A program made the translations under genes and the position numbers. A stretch of 64,000 nt of DNA from assembly GCF_040802235.1 (NCBI RefSeq), contig NC_133164.1, positions 113,726,302 through 113,790,301 of the forward strand, read 5' to 3'. This DNA is from Manis javanica. Its lineage: Eukaryota; Chordata; Mammalia; Pholidota; Manidae. Positions 13,001-25,864 of the stretch are shown here, piece after piece; the first letter of the stretch is position 1, and every line of letters begins with the position of its first letter. Under the pieces are notes generated by a model. It was not told the origin of the DNA. It worked only from the letters and a program-made list of their open reading frames with translations, and searched no databases.

Positions 13001-14129
13001 CCCTTTTCAATAAAAGACTGGCTGCATCTCATGAAGCGGGTTGGTGTACATCAGATAGACGGCTGGTCCTCTGTGAGCTTGTGCATAGTAAAAGTATCCC
13101 TTCAGAGATGCTCCCGGAAAAAGGAGCGCCTGTGGCCTTGAGTCCTCACAGAGGTAAGCCGTGAAGTGGTCAGCTGTGCTGTTCAGACTCTTTTGCCCCT
13201 AAGGGCAAAAGGAAGTGACCTCACAGTCCCAGAAATCTGGGATATGGCCTGGAATTACCTGTAAATTTCTTTCAAGTCCTCCTTTTGATCTAAAATTACA
13301 CGATAATTTTGTGTTCTAGGTTTTACCATTTCTGTTAGTTGTAATATAAAAATAAAGGCTCTTCCTCTTCTGAATCTTTTATTAATACTGAAGTATGGGC
13401 CAGGTGGCCTATAAATTTGGGGAATACCACTGAGACCCCCCCAAGGGCATACATAGCCAATTTTAAGAAGTAATGATATAAAGGAATTGCTCAGTTTATA
13501 TAGGAGGCATTTTCTCAAGGTCATATTTTGCTAATAATTTAGTGTTTCAGGGAATTCATTGAGGAATAGAATTTGGAGGAATAGAATGCTATTTTGTGGG
13601 ATGAGAACTTTTTTAAACATATTTTTACCAACTATTGTTTTTATCAAATTTTTGCCAATAAAGTTTCCTAAATCCAAAATCTAGTTGGGAAAAATCACAG
13701 ATTGTGTGTGTAAATTTAAAAGGAGGGATTTTTACAAGATTAAAGGTCTTCCTTGGCAAACCTAAAAGGTGAGAAGGTTTAAACAACATATATTTCTGAA
13801 TAATTAAAGACAAATATGATTCTTTATTTTTAAAAAAATAGAATTTCAGCTTTGGCTTTGGGGCCTGTATTTGGATAAAAGGTTCAGACTGACTCAGTAG
13901 GTTTACTTAGATGTATGAACATCCTACAGTAATGATCACTTAGCCTTGTACAACATCGGAATATATAGTAGTTTGTTTTAAGAAAATTTGACTTAAAGTT
14001 CCATAAGGAGAAAGAATATACATGTGTGTATTTTACTATTAAGCTGAAATGTTCTGGCCCTCCCTATGTAAGTGTACGGGGGAGGCAGTACAGACTACTT
14101 CTATGTGGGACGCAGTCTGTAGTGCGCCA

Positions 14130-14525
14130 CTGGCCCTGCCTGCCTTCCCAGCCTCATCTTCTGCACTCAGGCCTAACCATCTCCAGCCACTCCAGCCACT
14201 TGTGGTTCATGTCCTGGTCTGTCATCTGTCATTCATGTCTCCTGCATTGTGCACATGCTATTAGCTCTCCTGTTTTCACCTGCCTCATTATCCTTAACTA
14301 TGATTCTCCACAAAAATCCCCTCCCAGAAAGCCCTCCTTGAGGTCCAGTAGCTGCCCCTTCACTGTCACAGTCCTGCACACTTGAGGTAGTATTTTTTGC
14401 CCCCTCCTCTAGCCTGGGAGTCCTCGGGGAAGAAACTGTGTCTGCTATATCTTTAGATCCCTGATGTCTGATTTACTGTCTGCCACTTTATAGGTGCTAC
14501 ATAAATGTCCTTTTGAATGAATAAT
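14130..14525 (-). mobile_element. L2 LINE 3' end, reverse
   Basis: The segments 'agaaagccctccttgaggtc', 'gcctgggagtcctcggggaa' and the terminal 'ctacataaatgtccttttg' follow the antisense L2 3' end, which ends in a 'gtgcttaataaatgttt'-like motif. No open frame survives. Confidence 0.65.
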
Positions 14526-15639
14526 TGCATTTATTTGCTAATTAGAAATTCAGAATGAAAATTAGTGACCCTGGTCAGGTAGCAGCCTTAACCACCTGAG
14601 AGCAAGGGAGTGCATAGGGTGCTAGGGAACCCCGTGTGGGAACCGTGCAAGCTGTTGGCAGCACGATTGAGGTGGTGGACTAGCTTCGGCCTGAAGAAGG
14701 AAGAAGCAAGGGGATGCAGAACGTCTCAGACCTGGTAGGTGAAGCTGCTGTTACAGGCAGTACAGGGAGTTACTTGGCAGTTAATGTGTAATACACTGCT
14801 GTGAAAACTGATGCCTGTTTCCTTACTAATGTTTTGTGAGCAAAACATTAATAAAGATAGGGGAGCCTTTGTGGTAATTAAACTATACGTTGGATCATAT
14901 TCCCTTTTCTTTAAGATACACTGAATTATTTTTCTATGCTCTTATCTACATGTGTGAGCAATAATTTTCCTATAAATCATGAGTTCCTTCAACTATGAGT
15001 TATCTCATTTTTTCTCAGAGTTAGATAATTCTCTTTTGAGTATTCTTACCAGGATTTTGTGTTATAAATACTTTTTGTTAATTATGTTCTGCAGTTGACC
15101 TGAAAGAGAAAAAGGCAACTTTTTGTTAGTCACATTTTAGCGAGATTTAACATTATATTTAACAACGTATTTTCAAGAAAATTTTAGTGCATTAAACAGA
15201 GATACATACACTGAACTACATAGAATAAGTTGGTACTATTTTTTTCCTCCAGTCTCACCCTCAAGATTTTCTGTTTTCTTAGTGGTAGCCATTACAATTA
15301 TTTAGCCAACAAGTATTTGTTGAGGACCATTAAAGGAATAGAAAATAATACTTGTGAGTAAAGCACTCGCTATCTGTGTTAACACCTGTAGGTTCATGCC
15401 AGGTACCTATGTCCTGTAATTTTCATGAACAAATCTCCTTCAATGTGCAGAATTATGCAAGGGTGTATCTCTGCTTGTCTGCCGTTAAACAAAACAGTTT
15501 CCTTCTCATTCAGAAATAAACAGTCATATTTAAGATGTATCAGAATTGCATTGTTATGTTACTTACTCTAGACTAAATTAAACTAAGCATGTGTATCTCA
15601 GTTCCCATCCTAGCAGATTTAATTACTGAAGGCCCTTCT

Positions 15640-16330
15640 TACAAGATTCACTCATTTATTCATTCAACAAATACTTGTCTCCTAAAGTGCCAGGCAATCA
15701 GCTGCTTATTTGTTTACCCTTTCAATAAAAGCATCTGTTGGGCACATACTGTCTGCTCTTTGCAGTGCACTGTAGTTAGGCTATGGGAAGAGAGAAACAA
15801 CCCCTGCCCACTCAGAGGTCAGCATCTAGTGGAAGAAGTAAATAGGCAGATCCCTACACCAGGGGCATCTGACTGAAACAGGGGTTGTAGTGGAATTGAC
15901 ATTCAGTTGAGTCTCAGAAGAACAACGCGGCTTTCACCAGGTAAAAATCCTGGAGATTTCCATTCACTGAGAATAGAATGTGCAAAAAGGCACAGACAGA
16001 GAAAACAGGACACATGCAGGAACTGGAATTCACTTAGACATAGTGGAATATGGAGGATGAGTGAGCAGGGGGTGCAGGATGGGGATGAAGGGCTGCATTT
16101 GACATACTAAGGAGTTTGGTGGTGGATCCAAGGGCAGCAGGGAGCAGCTGAAAGACTGAAGCTGGAGTGTGACCAGATGGAACAAATCACAACAGAGAGT
16201 CACCCTGACAGCACTATGGGGAGTGGACCCGGAGGGCAGTAGACTGAAGGCGGCTAGGATGCAGTCATCCTCCAGGGGAACGTGATGTGGGGCAGACAGG
16301 AAAAGGGAACTGGCTGCAGGCATTCAAGAC
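15640..16330 (+). mobile_element. L2-like LINE fragment
   Basis: A 'tcattcattcaacaaatact'-type start and the later 'aaggagtttggtggtggatc' and 'gggagcagctgaaag' blocks resemble the L2 3' region. It is ancient and partly degraded. The short open frames here are residual. Confidence 0.5.
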
Positions 16331-18265
16331 TTGATGACGGAATGGGCCTGGGTGGGAGGAGTGCGTGAGAACCATCTCTGAGATCTGCATTACTGTCACC
16401 AGCATTCTCTTTATAAGTAAATACACTCCTAAACTCATTTTATAAAGAATGAGCAATTTAACATCTGTACAACTCTGAAAGTTTCAATCTTTAAGTAACA
16501 TTAAAAACCGGTGCTGATCTACTTCAAGAAATTCAGTAATGTTCTAAAAAGTCTTTACTCTTTCCCCGTAAAACATGCTCTGATCTCTGAATTTGTTTCT
16601 GTCAGTCGCTTGTGTTTCAAGTGACCCACACCTGTCAGTCCTTAAGCTCACGTTTCATCACCACCCCTCTGATTGCATGAACACCATTTGTGGTCTTCTC
16701 TGTGCTGGTGTATACTGGCTGTGGTAACAGAATAGCCCATTATTAACCAGTATTATCCGTTTTTCATTAAAATCCAGTTGACTATTCATGCAACCATTAT
16801 TTATAATTGGAAAAACAAAACCAAAAGGAGATGACCATTTCCCTATTATTAATTTTAGAAAGTATTATGGCCATTAAACTGTTATGGGAGTGAGGATACA
16901 GGGTAAGTGAAATGTAATGAAATTGTACCTACATTCATGATTTTTAAAGGTTTTTTTCATATTAATAATAACACACAAAAAAAGCAGAATGCTAACACTG
17001 TGTTAGGATGTAAATTTAATGGTAAGTTTTCTAAGCTTTTCTGTTTGTCCAACTTTTTGTAATGTGGTTATTATGCTTTCATAATAGTAATTGTTTAAAA
17101 TTGCAATATGATTTTACATCATCGTTACTGTGTAGGAGCAAGGGTATGAAACAGTCTGTGTGGAAACATTGCATTGTTTGAAGTCAGTTGAGAATATATT
17201 TCCCCAAAAATATAGGCCTTCATTTCACCCAGTCTCTATCCCTCTGCAATCCATAATAGATTTAAATTCTACAAGAATTCTTCCAAATAAAGATGATTTT
17301 GTCTGCTTATGAGATTCTAAAATTCTTGGGTGGGTACAATTTGCCTTTCAAAGCATCTTAAGATTTTTAATAGACTCATTAGGCATTTTTTCTTAATTAT
17401 AATAAATAAGGTGCCACCCCAAGCCAGCTAATGAGTAGCTTCCCACCCCGTTCTGCCAAACCCTGGGCTGCACATATTCTTATCCAGAAGAATTGCCAAA
17501 TACTCTTGTTCTGTCTTTTGAGCATGTGAGCCTTCCTTTACCCTGGTTCCCTGCTCCCACAGCAGAAGAGCAGCGACTCATTTTAGGGCTGACCTTATCT
17601 AAGCTGTACATTGGTCTTGTGAGAAAGGAGGCATTCCCATTCCCAGAGAACTCATAATTTTGGTTGCAATCAACATGCTGACCCTTTCTGTGGTTGTTTT
17701 CCAAGTGAGATTAGCCAAGAGCTATTGAAGAGTCCAGGTGTTGGGTGCCTGGAGGACAGGAACCCTGTTTGACTCATGCCTTTTGCCTTTCATGTGGCAG
17801 GCAGGCATGCCTACTAGTCTTGTACCAATTTCTTATTTTGCTTCTTTTGAGTTAGCTTCTCATTTTGGATGTTTGTTCTTTGCCTTTTCACATTTTGATG
17901 TTGTGACTGTGACCCTCATGGCCACATCATGTGCAGAGACTTTGTAAGCATTAAGAAAAAACTATACTTAGGGTTTTTCAGTCAGTGCTTCATTTTTTAA
18001 TGGAGAGGAAAACTTAAAAAGATAAAAATGGGGAGAATAAAGAGCATGGATTTTCTCTTGCTCAAAGAAACTAAAAATGTTAACTGCATTTAGCAAAATA
18101 TGTCTTAAATGTTTATAGCATAGCAGCAGACAAATTTATTTTTCTGCATTTAGCCCGTGTAGTGTAGTGAATGGCCAGACTGATGCTTCTGCGATGAGGA
18201 GGGGCAGAGAACCACCCGGACAGCTTCTCCAGGCTAACCCTCCCTGTCTCCACTTGTTCCTTCAG

Positions 18266-18396
18266 TGTGTGGACCTGAGCTGTAACGAGCTAAGCGAAGT
18301 CACTTTACCAGAAAACCTGCCTCCAAAGCTGCAAGAACTAGACCTCACCGGAAACCCTCGACTTGCCCTTGATCACAAAACCCTGGAGCTGCTCAA
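18266..18396 (+). CDS. PHLPP1: PHLPP1 coding exon: last leucine-rich repeats
   Basis: The exon starts after 'cttgttccttcag' and ends before 'gtaagtgg'. It encodes [18 protein letters not shown] followed by [20 protein letters not shown], the end of the repeat array before the phosphatase domain. The 131 bp end with two bases (AA) of an Asn codon finished in the next exon. An apparent stop directly after the exon in the genomic frame lies in the donor sequence and is not used. The sequence agrees closely with PHLPP1. Confidence 0.96.
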
Positions 18397-18989
18397 GTAA
18401 GTGGTTTGTGAAGTGCCACCACCTCCTCAGTGTTCACTGACAGCGGATTTATAGCTTAGTGAAAACATTAAACAATTTGAAGCATCCATTGACTTATTAG
18501 ATGTGTCTGCACACAGTTGAAGTCATTTGTGAGTCTGTGGTTCGCCAAAATGGACGGCCAAAAAATACTTCAAATAGGTACTCATCTGTCCTTTCAGAAA
18601 GTTTTTGAGAAGGTACCAGACAAAAAGAAAATGAGAATAATGAATACAGAGAGGAAAACAGAAAGACACAGGGGAGAGAGAGCAATAAACAGCTAACACA
18701 TAGATTCACATCTTGGTTGCTGATAATGTGGCGTGATAGTTAATGCAAATATTATGAAAGAATTTTGAAAGAGATGCATAATGTGGGGGAAATTAACACT
18801 TTGGAACTAAAATCCAAGTGACCTGAACAAAACTGCGAGTGTGGGGCAATTAGATGTTAAGTTCTCTTCCTGTTTTGGGAAAAGTTCACTGAAACTAATT
18901 TTGTATGTTGATAAAAAATTTGATTTTGGATTACAGACTGAAGTTCACCATGTAAAACATTAAAGGTAACCTCATTAAGAAAGGTGTCT

Positions 18990-19290
18990 TTTTGAGAATG
19001 TTTGCCACAGAACTCTAGATGTCTATCAATAGAAGCAAATAAATATGCTTCACAATTGAATATTACATAAGCTTAAAAACAATGATGTAAAGTTACATTA
19101 CTAACCTGAAAGATCTCAACATATGATGGCAAGTGAAAAGAACATTTATAAAGAAATTTGTAAAGTGTAATCCCACTTTTTGCAAAATAAATCTGTGTGC
19201 ATTGGTTATATGGACATATAGGATTATGGATGGTCTTTATTCTTTAAACTTCAATGACTTTTCAGAATTTTTGCAATGTATCTTAAGTAA
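18990..19290 (+). mobile_element. Old L1 3' region fragment
   Basis: The order 'gatgtctatcaatagaagca', 'acaattgaatattacataag', 'aagatctcaacatatgatgg' and 'cccactttttgcaaaataaa' follows the ORF2 end and 3' UTR of old mammalian L1. It is highly diverged and not coding. Confidence 0.6.
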
Positions 19291-19849
19291 CAGTCTTGAA
19301 CATTGACACATTAGTTAGCGTGTACGCCATCTATGCTCAGAACCCTGTTGTAATATCTGTTGCTTTGAGTCATTTTCCGTTATCTGAGAAAAAAATGAAA
19401 AGGAGTAGGATTTTGAAAAGAAGAGTAGTGGTAATGGTTTATTAATACTGTCCTCAGCTTTAGTGCAAACCAGAATTCAAGAATCACTTTAAGGTGATTC
19501 CTAGGTGGAATTGGCCTATTTAGTGCCTGTTTGTTGACATTTTGAGGACTTAATGAAAACACTGATTTCAATATATAATTGTAGAATATTGCCTGGGTGT
19601 CTTAGGAAGCCACAGGGGACCTAGGCTCTCTCCATTATTTATCAGTATGTGAAACATTGGCCAAATCCAACAGTGTGCCCAGAACTGTTTTCTCATTTAT
19701 TAGATGAAGAATATGGCCCATTTACTCTCTAAGGGACTTCTCGAAACTGAGAGTGCGTGGATTACCAAAATATACTTCATCTTTCTATAGGTAACTGTTG
19801 AGTATTTTTACAAATACAATACACAATTTTGTGTAAAAAATAATTATAT

Positions 19850-21350
19850 CAAAACGTGTGAATACATGGAAGTAGCTGTTTGGAGAAAAATGTAGGCTGA
19901 ATTCTTACTGCACACCAAAACAAATCCCACCTAAATTGAAGAGCTAAATCTATAAAGTGAAATAATTTTTAAAAGTAAGAAGAAATAATGTGACTATATT
20001 CACAAACTAGGAAAGGACTTTTTAGGCCCAAAAGGGAGAAAAATCACAAGAAGAGAAATTAATATATATATAGATAGATTAGTTTTGATATTTATAGATA
20101 TGAGAATTATTACTATTTATATATATACTTTTTATACATAAATGTTTTAAATATCTATTCCAGAAGATATCAAGAGTAAATTTGAAAGGCAAATGGCTAA
20201 CAAGAAACACTTGCAAAAAATGTGAAAAATAAAAGGACTAATATTGGTAATAGAAAATGTTCTTATAAGCCAGTAAGAAAAGTACTCAAACAGAGAAGAA
20301 GTGGAGACCATTAACATTTAAAAGAAGTGCAAATAGTTACATGAAAAGATCATGTTCAACCAATTAGTATATCAAGGAAATATTAAATAAAATATTTAAA
20401 TGATAACATTTTCCCCCCTTAAATGAGTGCTACCAGAGGGCTGTAAATTGATATAACTTTTCTTAAAAACTATTGGCCACATGTATCAAGCTTTTAAAAA
20501 TACTCACATACTTAGTAATGGTAAAAAAAATTAAAACTATTTGAAAAAGACATATGTACTCCAATTGTTTATCACAGCACTATTTACAATAGCCAAGAAA
20601 TGGAAGCAACCTAAGTGTCCATCAGTAGATGAATGGATAAAGAAGATGTGGTACATATACACAATGGAATATTATTCAGCCATAAGAAGAAAACAAATCC
20701 TACCATTTGCAACAACAGGGATGGAGCTAGAGGGTATTATGCTCAGTGAAATAAGCCAGACAAAGAAAGACAAGCACCAAATGATTTCACTCATCTGTGG
20801 AGTATAAGAACAAAGCAAAAACTAAAGGAACAAAACAGCAGCAGACTCACAGAACCCAAGAATGGACTAACAGTTACCAAAGGGAAAGGGACTGGGGAGG
20901 ATGGGTGGGAGGGGAGAGATAAGGAGGAAAATGGGGCATTACGATTAGCACGTATAATGTAGGGGGGGACATGGGAAAGGCAGTATATACAGAGAAGACA
21001 AGTAGTGATTCTATAGCATCTTACTATGCTGATGGACAGTGACTGTAATGGGGTATGTGGGGGGAACTTGATAATGGGGGAGTCTAGTAACCATAATGTT
21101 TGAGTAATTGTACATTAATGATATCAAAATAAAAAAATGATAAGATTTAAAAAATTTAAACTGATCAGAAATATGGTGTTCATTTTAGGCACAGAGATAA
21201 TCAAGATATCTCTACATTTAGGATGACTACAAAAAGACATGGGGAAATGTTCATGATGTACTTAGAAAAAAGATACAAAGCCACATAGATAGAATGACCC
21301 CACTGTTAAATATGCTAAGAAAAAAAGCTATTTGTTAAATTCTCCATAAA
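19850..21350 (+). mobile_element. Old L1, interrupted by a younger L1
   Basis: Diverged L1 ORF2-like sequence runs before 20,541 ('aggaaaggactttttaggcc'). L1 3'-type sequence ('ggggaaatgttcatgatgta') resumes after 21,138. The middle is the younger L1 tail listed separately. The outer edges are uncertain. Confidence 0.5.
20541..21138 (+). mobile_element. 5'-truncated younger L1: ORF2 C-terminus and 3' UTR
   Basis: An open stretch to 20,807 encodes the L1 ORF2 C-terminal segment, including KKWKQPKCPSVDEWIKKMWY and YTMEYYSAIRRKQILPF. It ends at the same stop position relative to the 3' UTR as the copy ending at 59,882. The 3' UTR has the family markers: an AGGATGGGTGGGAGGGGAGA-type purine tract, 'gaagacaagtagtgattcta' and 'gctgatggacagtgactgta'. 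It closes with 'taatgatatcaaaataaaaaaa'. The copy is dead on arrival because the 5' part is missing. I could not confirm its target-site duplication among the A-rich flanks. Confidence 0.88.
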
Positions 21351-23306
21351 GAGCCTATGTTGTTACTGACGTGGCTTGAGCTACTACAGTGAAACACAAG
21401 GGCACACTCAGATTTTTTTTAAAATGAGGAACAGACAATGAAATCATAATCCTGTTAGGTAAAAGTGTTACCTTCTGTTTAACATCTAAAAGGTTATGGC
21501 TTCTTAATAACTTGGGAGAGTTTCCATATCTAATGTAATACCTGCCCTTTTAGAGGGTTGGCATTCGTTCTGCATGGACCAGCATAGTGCATATGGTGGC
21601 TCTACTGTGACTGAGCTCCTGCTCCCAGGTTCTCTCAGACTTCTTAAAGATGGACAGGAGTCAACATTCAGAGCATTTCAGACAGCTGCTCACCCACACT
21701 GTAGTGAGCGAGGCAGAGAATGAGAAATTGTTGCTTCTCTAGAAAGGATTATGGGGGCGTTTAAGGGTTATTTTTCTTCCTTAATAATCAAGCTGAGAAA
21801 TGGAATTACTTCTTTGAAGGCTGTGCGTTCTGTAAAAAGTATAAATAAATGTCTTTAGAAATGAGCCTAAGATTTTCTCTAGAATTCAGAAAGGCGTCAC
21901 AGATGCGGTGAGAGCCGTAAGGTATGCCTCAGAACCTACTGCGTTGCTGATGATGCTACATGGGTAAAACTTGGTACCAGGTAACATGGACAGCAAATAA
22001 TGGCCTGTTGTCTATTTTAATGCCCCTCTTTTATTGTAGGATTGTAAACTCTGAAAAGATGCTGTATGCTGTAAAATTAAGTATTAATTTGATTTTAGGA
22101 TTTTCTGTTGGCACCATCTAGGATTTTTGTGATTTTTAACTTTTTAGGGTAAAGGGAAAAGTGAACGTTTGCTGGTAATTCAAGTAGAAACTTTCCTTTA
22201 GCAAAATATTCTTAAATTTAAAGAAGTTGCCACCAGCTATTTCTGGAATTACAGTGAATACTGTTAGATATTGATTTGCTTCTTAGAGTTTAATGGCTCT
22301 TATGGAGGGTATTCAGTATCTGTTGTATTTTGGAGTTAATGAATGCGAACACATTTAAATTCTTGAGGTCATGACAAAAGTGTTTAGGTATTGTTTAAGT
22401 CGAGAGATTATACATGTAGCTTGTTCTCTGTTTACATAATTGCGTCAGTGGGGTCGGGGGCTAGTGGCAGTTTACAAGTAAGCAGCGTTATTTCTCCATG
22501 TGTTAGCCAGCCTTTTTAAAAACCTGCTGCCCATCTACATGACTTCCTGTTAGGGGCACTGAATGCTTTCTAGTAGGTTGGTTTTGAATAAACTCCATCT
22601 GCATTTACCCTTTTCATATTTCTGTCTTGGGTCCTGTCCTGTTGGACCAGTTACAGCATATGGGAGCTAGGGCAAGATAAGAACTTGTCTCATAAGATAA
22701 GATGTAATTCACAGATGTTCCCCTCACTTAACTTTGTATAATTACGTGACATGAGTCTTAGCATGGATGGCTGTGCAAGCAAGGAAAGAATTGGAAGCTC
22801 CAGGGGATGGTGTCCTCAGTAATATTTGTGAAATATTTGAAGGAGTAATATGGACAGAAATTGGATTTGAGGATGAATGTTGCCAAATTCTCTCACATCA
22901 TCTAAACAATATGATTGTGTCTTAAGTTTCATTCTTCTCAAATCTCTGTGTTGTGCTTACAAGAACATAACCAACTTACTAGTTAAGTTTTCTTTTCTCA
23001 TGCCACGGCTGAGAGCTGTCCTCTTTCCCAGGAGAAAGTGGCCACCAAAGTGAGGTGTGTGGAAGTCTCTAATAATTGCAGTGTGAAGCTGATAAAAACT
23101 AACTTTCATGCTCTGTATATATGCCCTTGTATTTTCATTATGATGAGTAGCTAGTCCTTGTTGCTGATGAATATTGTAGATACATTGAACACAGTAAGAA
23201 ATGGTTAAGTACAGAGTGCTTAGTGGGTGTTTTCATTTCTCAGATAAAGGTAGAAATTTGCACATCTGATTTTAATGATTCCTGTCCCCTCCATTTCTCT
23301 TGTTAG

Positions 23307-23411
23307 TAACATCCGCTGTTTCAAGATCGATCAGCCGTCTGCAGGAGACACATCTGGAGCCTCGGCTGTATGGAGCCATGGCTACACCGAAGCTTCAGGG
23401 GTGAAAAACAA
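23307..23411 (+). CDS. PHLPP1: PHLPP1 coding exon: linker into the phosphatase domain
   Basis: This 105-bp exon is too short for a stand-alone open frame. It lies between 'ccatttctcttgttag' and 'gtaagtgtg'. Its first base completes the Asn codon from the previous exon. It encodes NIRCFKIDQPSAGDTSGASA and then VWSHGYTEASGVKN, and ends with two bases of a Lys codon. The sequence matches the PHLPP1 segment linking the repeats to the PP2C fold, where HGYTEASG corresponds to the first catalytic-domain strand. Confidence 0.94.
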
Positions 23412-24159
23412 GTAAGTGTGTGAAACTTCGGAGTGAGAACTGCCTCTAGTCCTCAGAAGAAAACCCCACTAGTGCACACTTTCCTCATATTTAATTGAGC
23501 ATGTTTCCCCAAAGTGAGGCCCCCTCATGACTTAATGTTTGAACATTGAGCTAGGCCCTGCTTGGCATTACATACTCTGTCTTTGTGAGAGCTGTTGCTA
23601 GGATACAGTGTAACTGACACATTATATCTATGTGAGAGGCCAGTGTTTGGAGAAGGCATAAGTATTGAAATGCATCCCTGCTCTTTTGAAAGCCCCTTTA
23701 TCTTCTCTGAAGCCTGTTTTCCAAGCAAAAAAGGGATAATATTAAAGGAGAAGTAGCTTCAGTTCCCATATTTGAGCTCACTGATATTATTGACCAGTCA
23801 CTGGTTCTGTGGAGCTATTTTTCACAATCTACATCAGCTTGCAGGAGTGTGATGTCCATTCCCTGTAATGTCAACTGCTTTTCTTGCTACCAGGACTTGT
23901 CTATCTGTTTTTCTTCCCTATTTTCATCAACCTTCTCTGTCTTAGATGCAAATGTTGATTTTCCTGAGAATTCTAATCAAGCTCTTCAGACTTGCTTGTT
24001 TTTTATGAAGAGGTGCTAATAATTAGTAATAGAAATATAAAGAATCCTATAATTAAAAGTCATAATTTAATTAGCTAAGGTATAAGAACAAAATATTGAG
24101 AATAGAGGAAGAACAGAAAGTGGAGGATGGACTTAAATAATAGCTAGCATTAGTATTCA

Positions 24160-24298
24160 ACGCTGGGTGCACATTAGAATCAGTCAGGAGAGGAACTTTT
24201 AAAAAATTCTCCAACGTAGGCTTATTGAACCAGGACATTTGAAAAATCTCCCCAGAGGATTCTGATACGCATCCAGGATCGAGAACCGCTGGCTAGCT
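24160..24298 (+). mobile_element. MER20-like DNA transposon fragment
   Basis: The order 'acattagaatcagtcaggag', 'ggattctgatacgcatccag' and 'gagaaccgctgg' follows the MER20 (hAT-Charlie) consensus. It is diverged. Confidence 0.6.
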
Positions 24299-25527
24299 GA
24301 ATACTCTTTGTGGAAAATAAAGGGTGGCATGGCAGTTGCCATGCTGACTACTTTTCTTTTAGGATAGAAAACAGAATCAACTCAAGTTCTGGATCTAATC
24401 TTTCCTCTTTCCTCTTTCCCTAAGGGTGTGATTTGGCATTGTGCCATTTAGAGAAGAAGTAGGCCCCCGTTTCAACACCTCCATTCCATTTGCCAAGTGA
24501 AGGCAGAATAACCGGTCACCCCCGTTCCTGGTTGTTGCACTCATTCTATGTCCTTTGCACTGTATATCACTGTATTTTGGGGAGATGGTGAGAAATTAGT
24601 ACATTCTTTGGGGCAAAGTTCCTTTCTAGAGATCAATCAGTTTTTAGCATAAAGACCTTATGTCTTAAAACCACCAGTATGTGAAACTGCTTTCTAATTC
24701 CAGAACAAAGACATGGAACCCAAGATTGGTTTTTCATCATCTCTGGATATTAAAATTTATTATCTACTCATATATTAATGAAGAAAATGACCAATTAGAT
24801 CTGGTTTGGTTTTTCTGCATAGTTCCCCCTTCCACAATTACTTTTTTAAAAATGTCTGTTATGTTGAAGTACGAAATGGGTATGGAAAAGTACACAGATG
24901 ATAGGCATATGACTAACTCTGTGAATGGTCCAACCATCTGCAAACTACCACCTAGATAAAAAAATAGAATGTTCCAGCATCTCAGAAATCTATGCCACCC
25001 CTGGCCCTCACTTGATTTTCCCTTGCTTGTTTGGTTTTGCCAGCAGAAGTTTCTCAAGTGTTCTCTTCTTGATTTGTAGATCAACTGGTCTTTCATCTAC
25101 ATCTTGACATCTTGATGGAGGAGAGAACTGTGCTTATCCCTGCCTGCAGGTCTCTGTAGATTTCTGTACCATCTCTCCTTCCCCAAGTGGTGCAGTGCTG
25201 CCTCCATCTCCGCTCATTTCTGATCCTTTGGGGAAACCCAAGCAGGAGCTACAGCTGGATAATTTCGGTTCTTCCTCAGACTAAAAAACAAACAGGAAGC
25301 TATAGTGGAAAAGAAGAATCACTACTGTACTTTTAAAAAACACATTATGTCCTTTTCTTTTTTTTTACATCACCCCCATTCTGACTAGCAGGAATAAAGA
25401 TAGAATTATAAGGTGATTTAATATTGTAGTATTAAATTTTACTTTGCCACCGGTTACTGTATCATTTGGCATGACTTTTTTTTCTTAATAAATGAAGGCA
25501 AGAATTTCAGAGTACTGAGATAAGAGG

Positions 25528-25745
25528 CAGACCGCTTGGCTTTGAATCTGGGCTCTAAACTTACTTGCTCTGTGACCTTCTGCAGTTACTTAACCTTTCT
25601 TTGGCTTAATTTCCTCATCTATAAAATGGCCCTAAAAATACTACTTGTCTTCACAGGGTGGTTGTAAGGATCCCCTCAGTTACATATGTGAAGCACTTAG
25701 AACAAGTCTTGCTATATAATAAACCCTGTTTAAGTGTTAGCTACT
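25528..25745 (+). mobile_element. MIR SINE
   Basis: A fairly complete MIR: 'ctttgaatctgggctctaaa', 'gctctgtgaccttctgcagt', 'taatttcctcatctataaaa', 'agggtggttgtaaggat' and the 3' 'ttgctatataataaaccctg' appear in order. Confidence 0.88.
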
Positions 25746-25864
25746 ATTATTGTTAATGATAGTGCTTATCACTATTGTTATTTATCCCCAAACTCCTTAG
25801 GAGCAGGGATTATCTTTTCAGGTTCATATCTCTTGTTTAGCTGTGGTATATATCAGGTACTTGG

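Larger units (their letters stand above)
8546..18265 (+). other. PHLPP1 intron (large)
   Basis: The intron has GT at 8546 and AG at 18264-18265. It contains a 21-bp near-perfect palindrome at 8,869-8,889, MIR fragments, a reverse L1 tail at 9,595-9,759, and L2 fragments near 14,130-14,525 and 15,640-16,330. A hairpin sequence lies at 13,190-13,211 (9-bp arms, 4-base loop). An L1-like 3' end may lie near 16,900-17,100. No coding potential is supported in the remainder. Confidence 0.85.
18397..23306 (+). other. PHLPP1 intron
   Basis: The intron has GT at 18397 and AG at 23305-23306. It holds old plus-strand L1 sequence near 18,990-19,290 and 19,850-20,540, a younger L1 tail at 20,541-21,138 inside that old L1, and more old L1-like sequence to about 21,350. 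From about 21,400 to 23,280 I recognise nothing. Confidence 0.8.
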
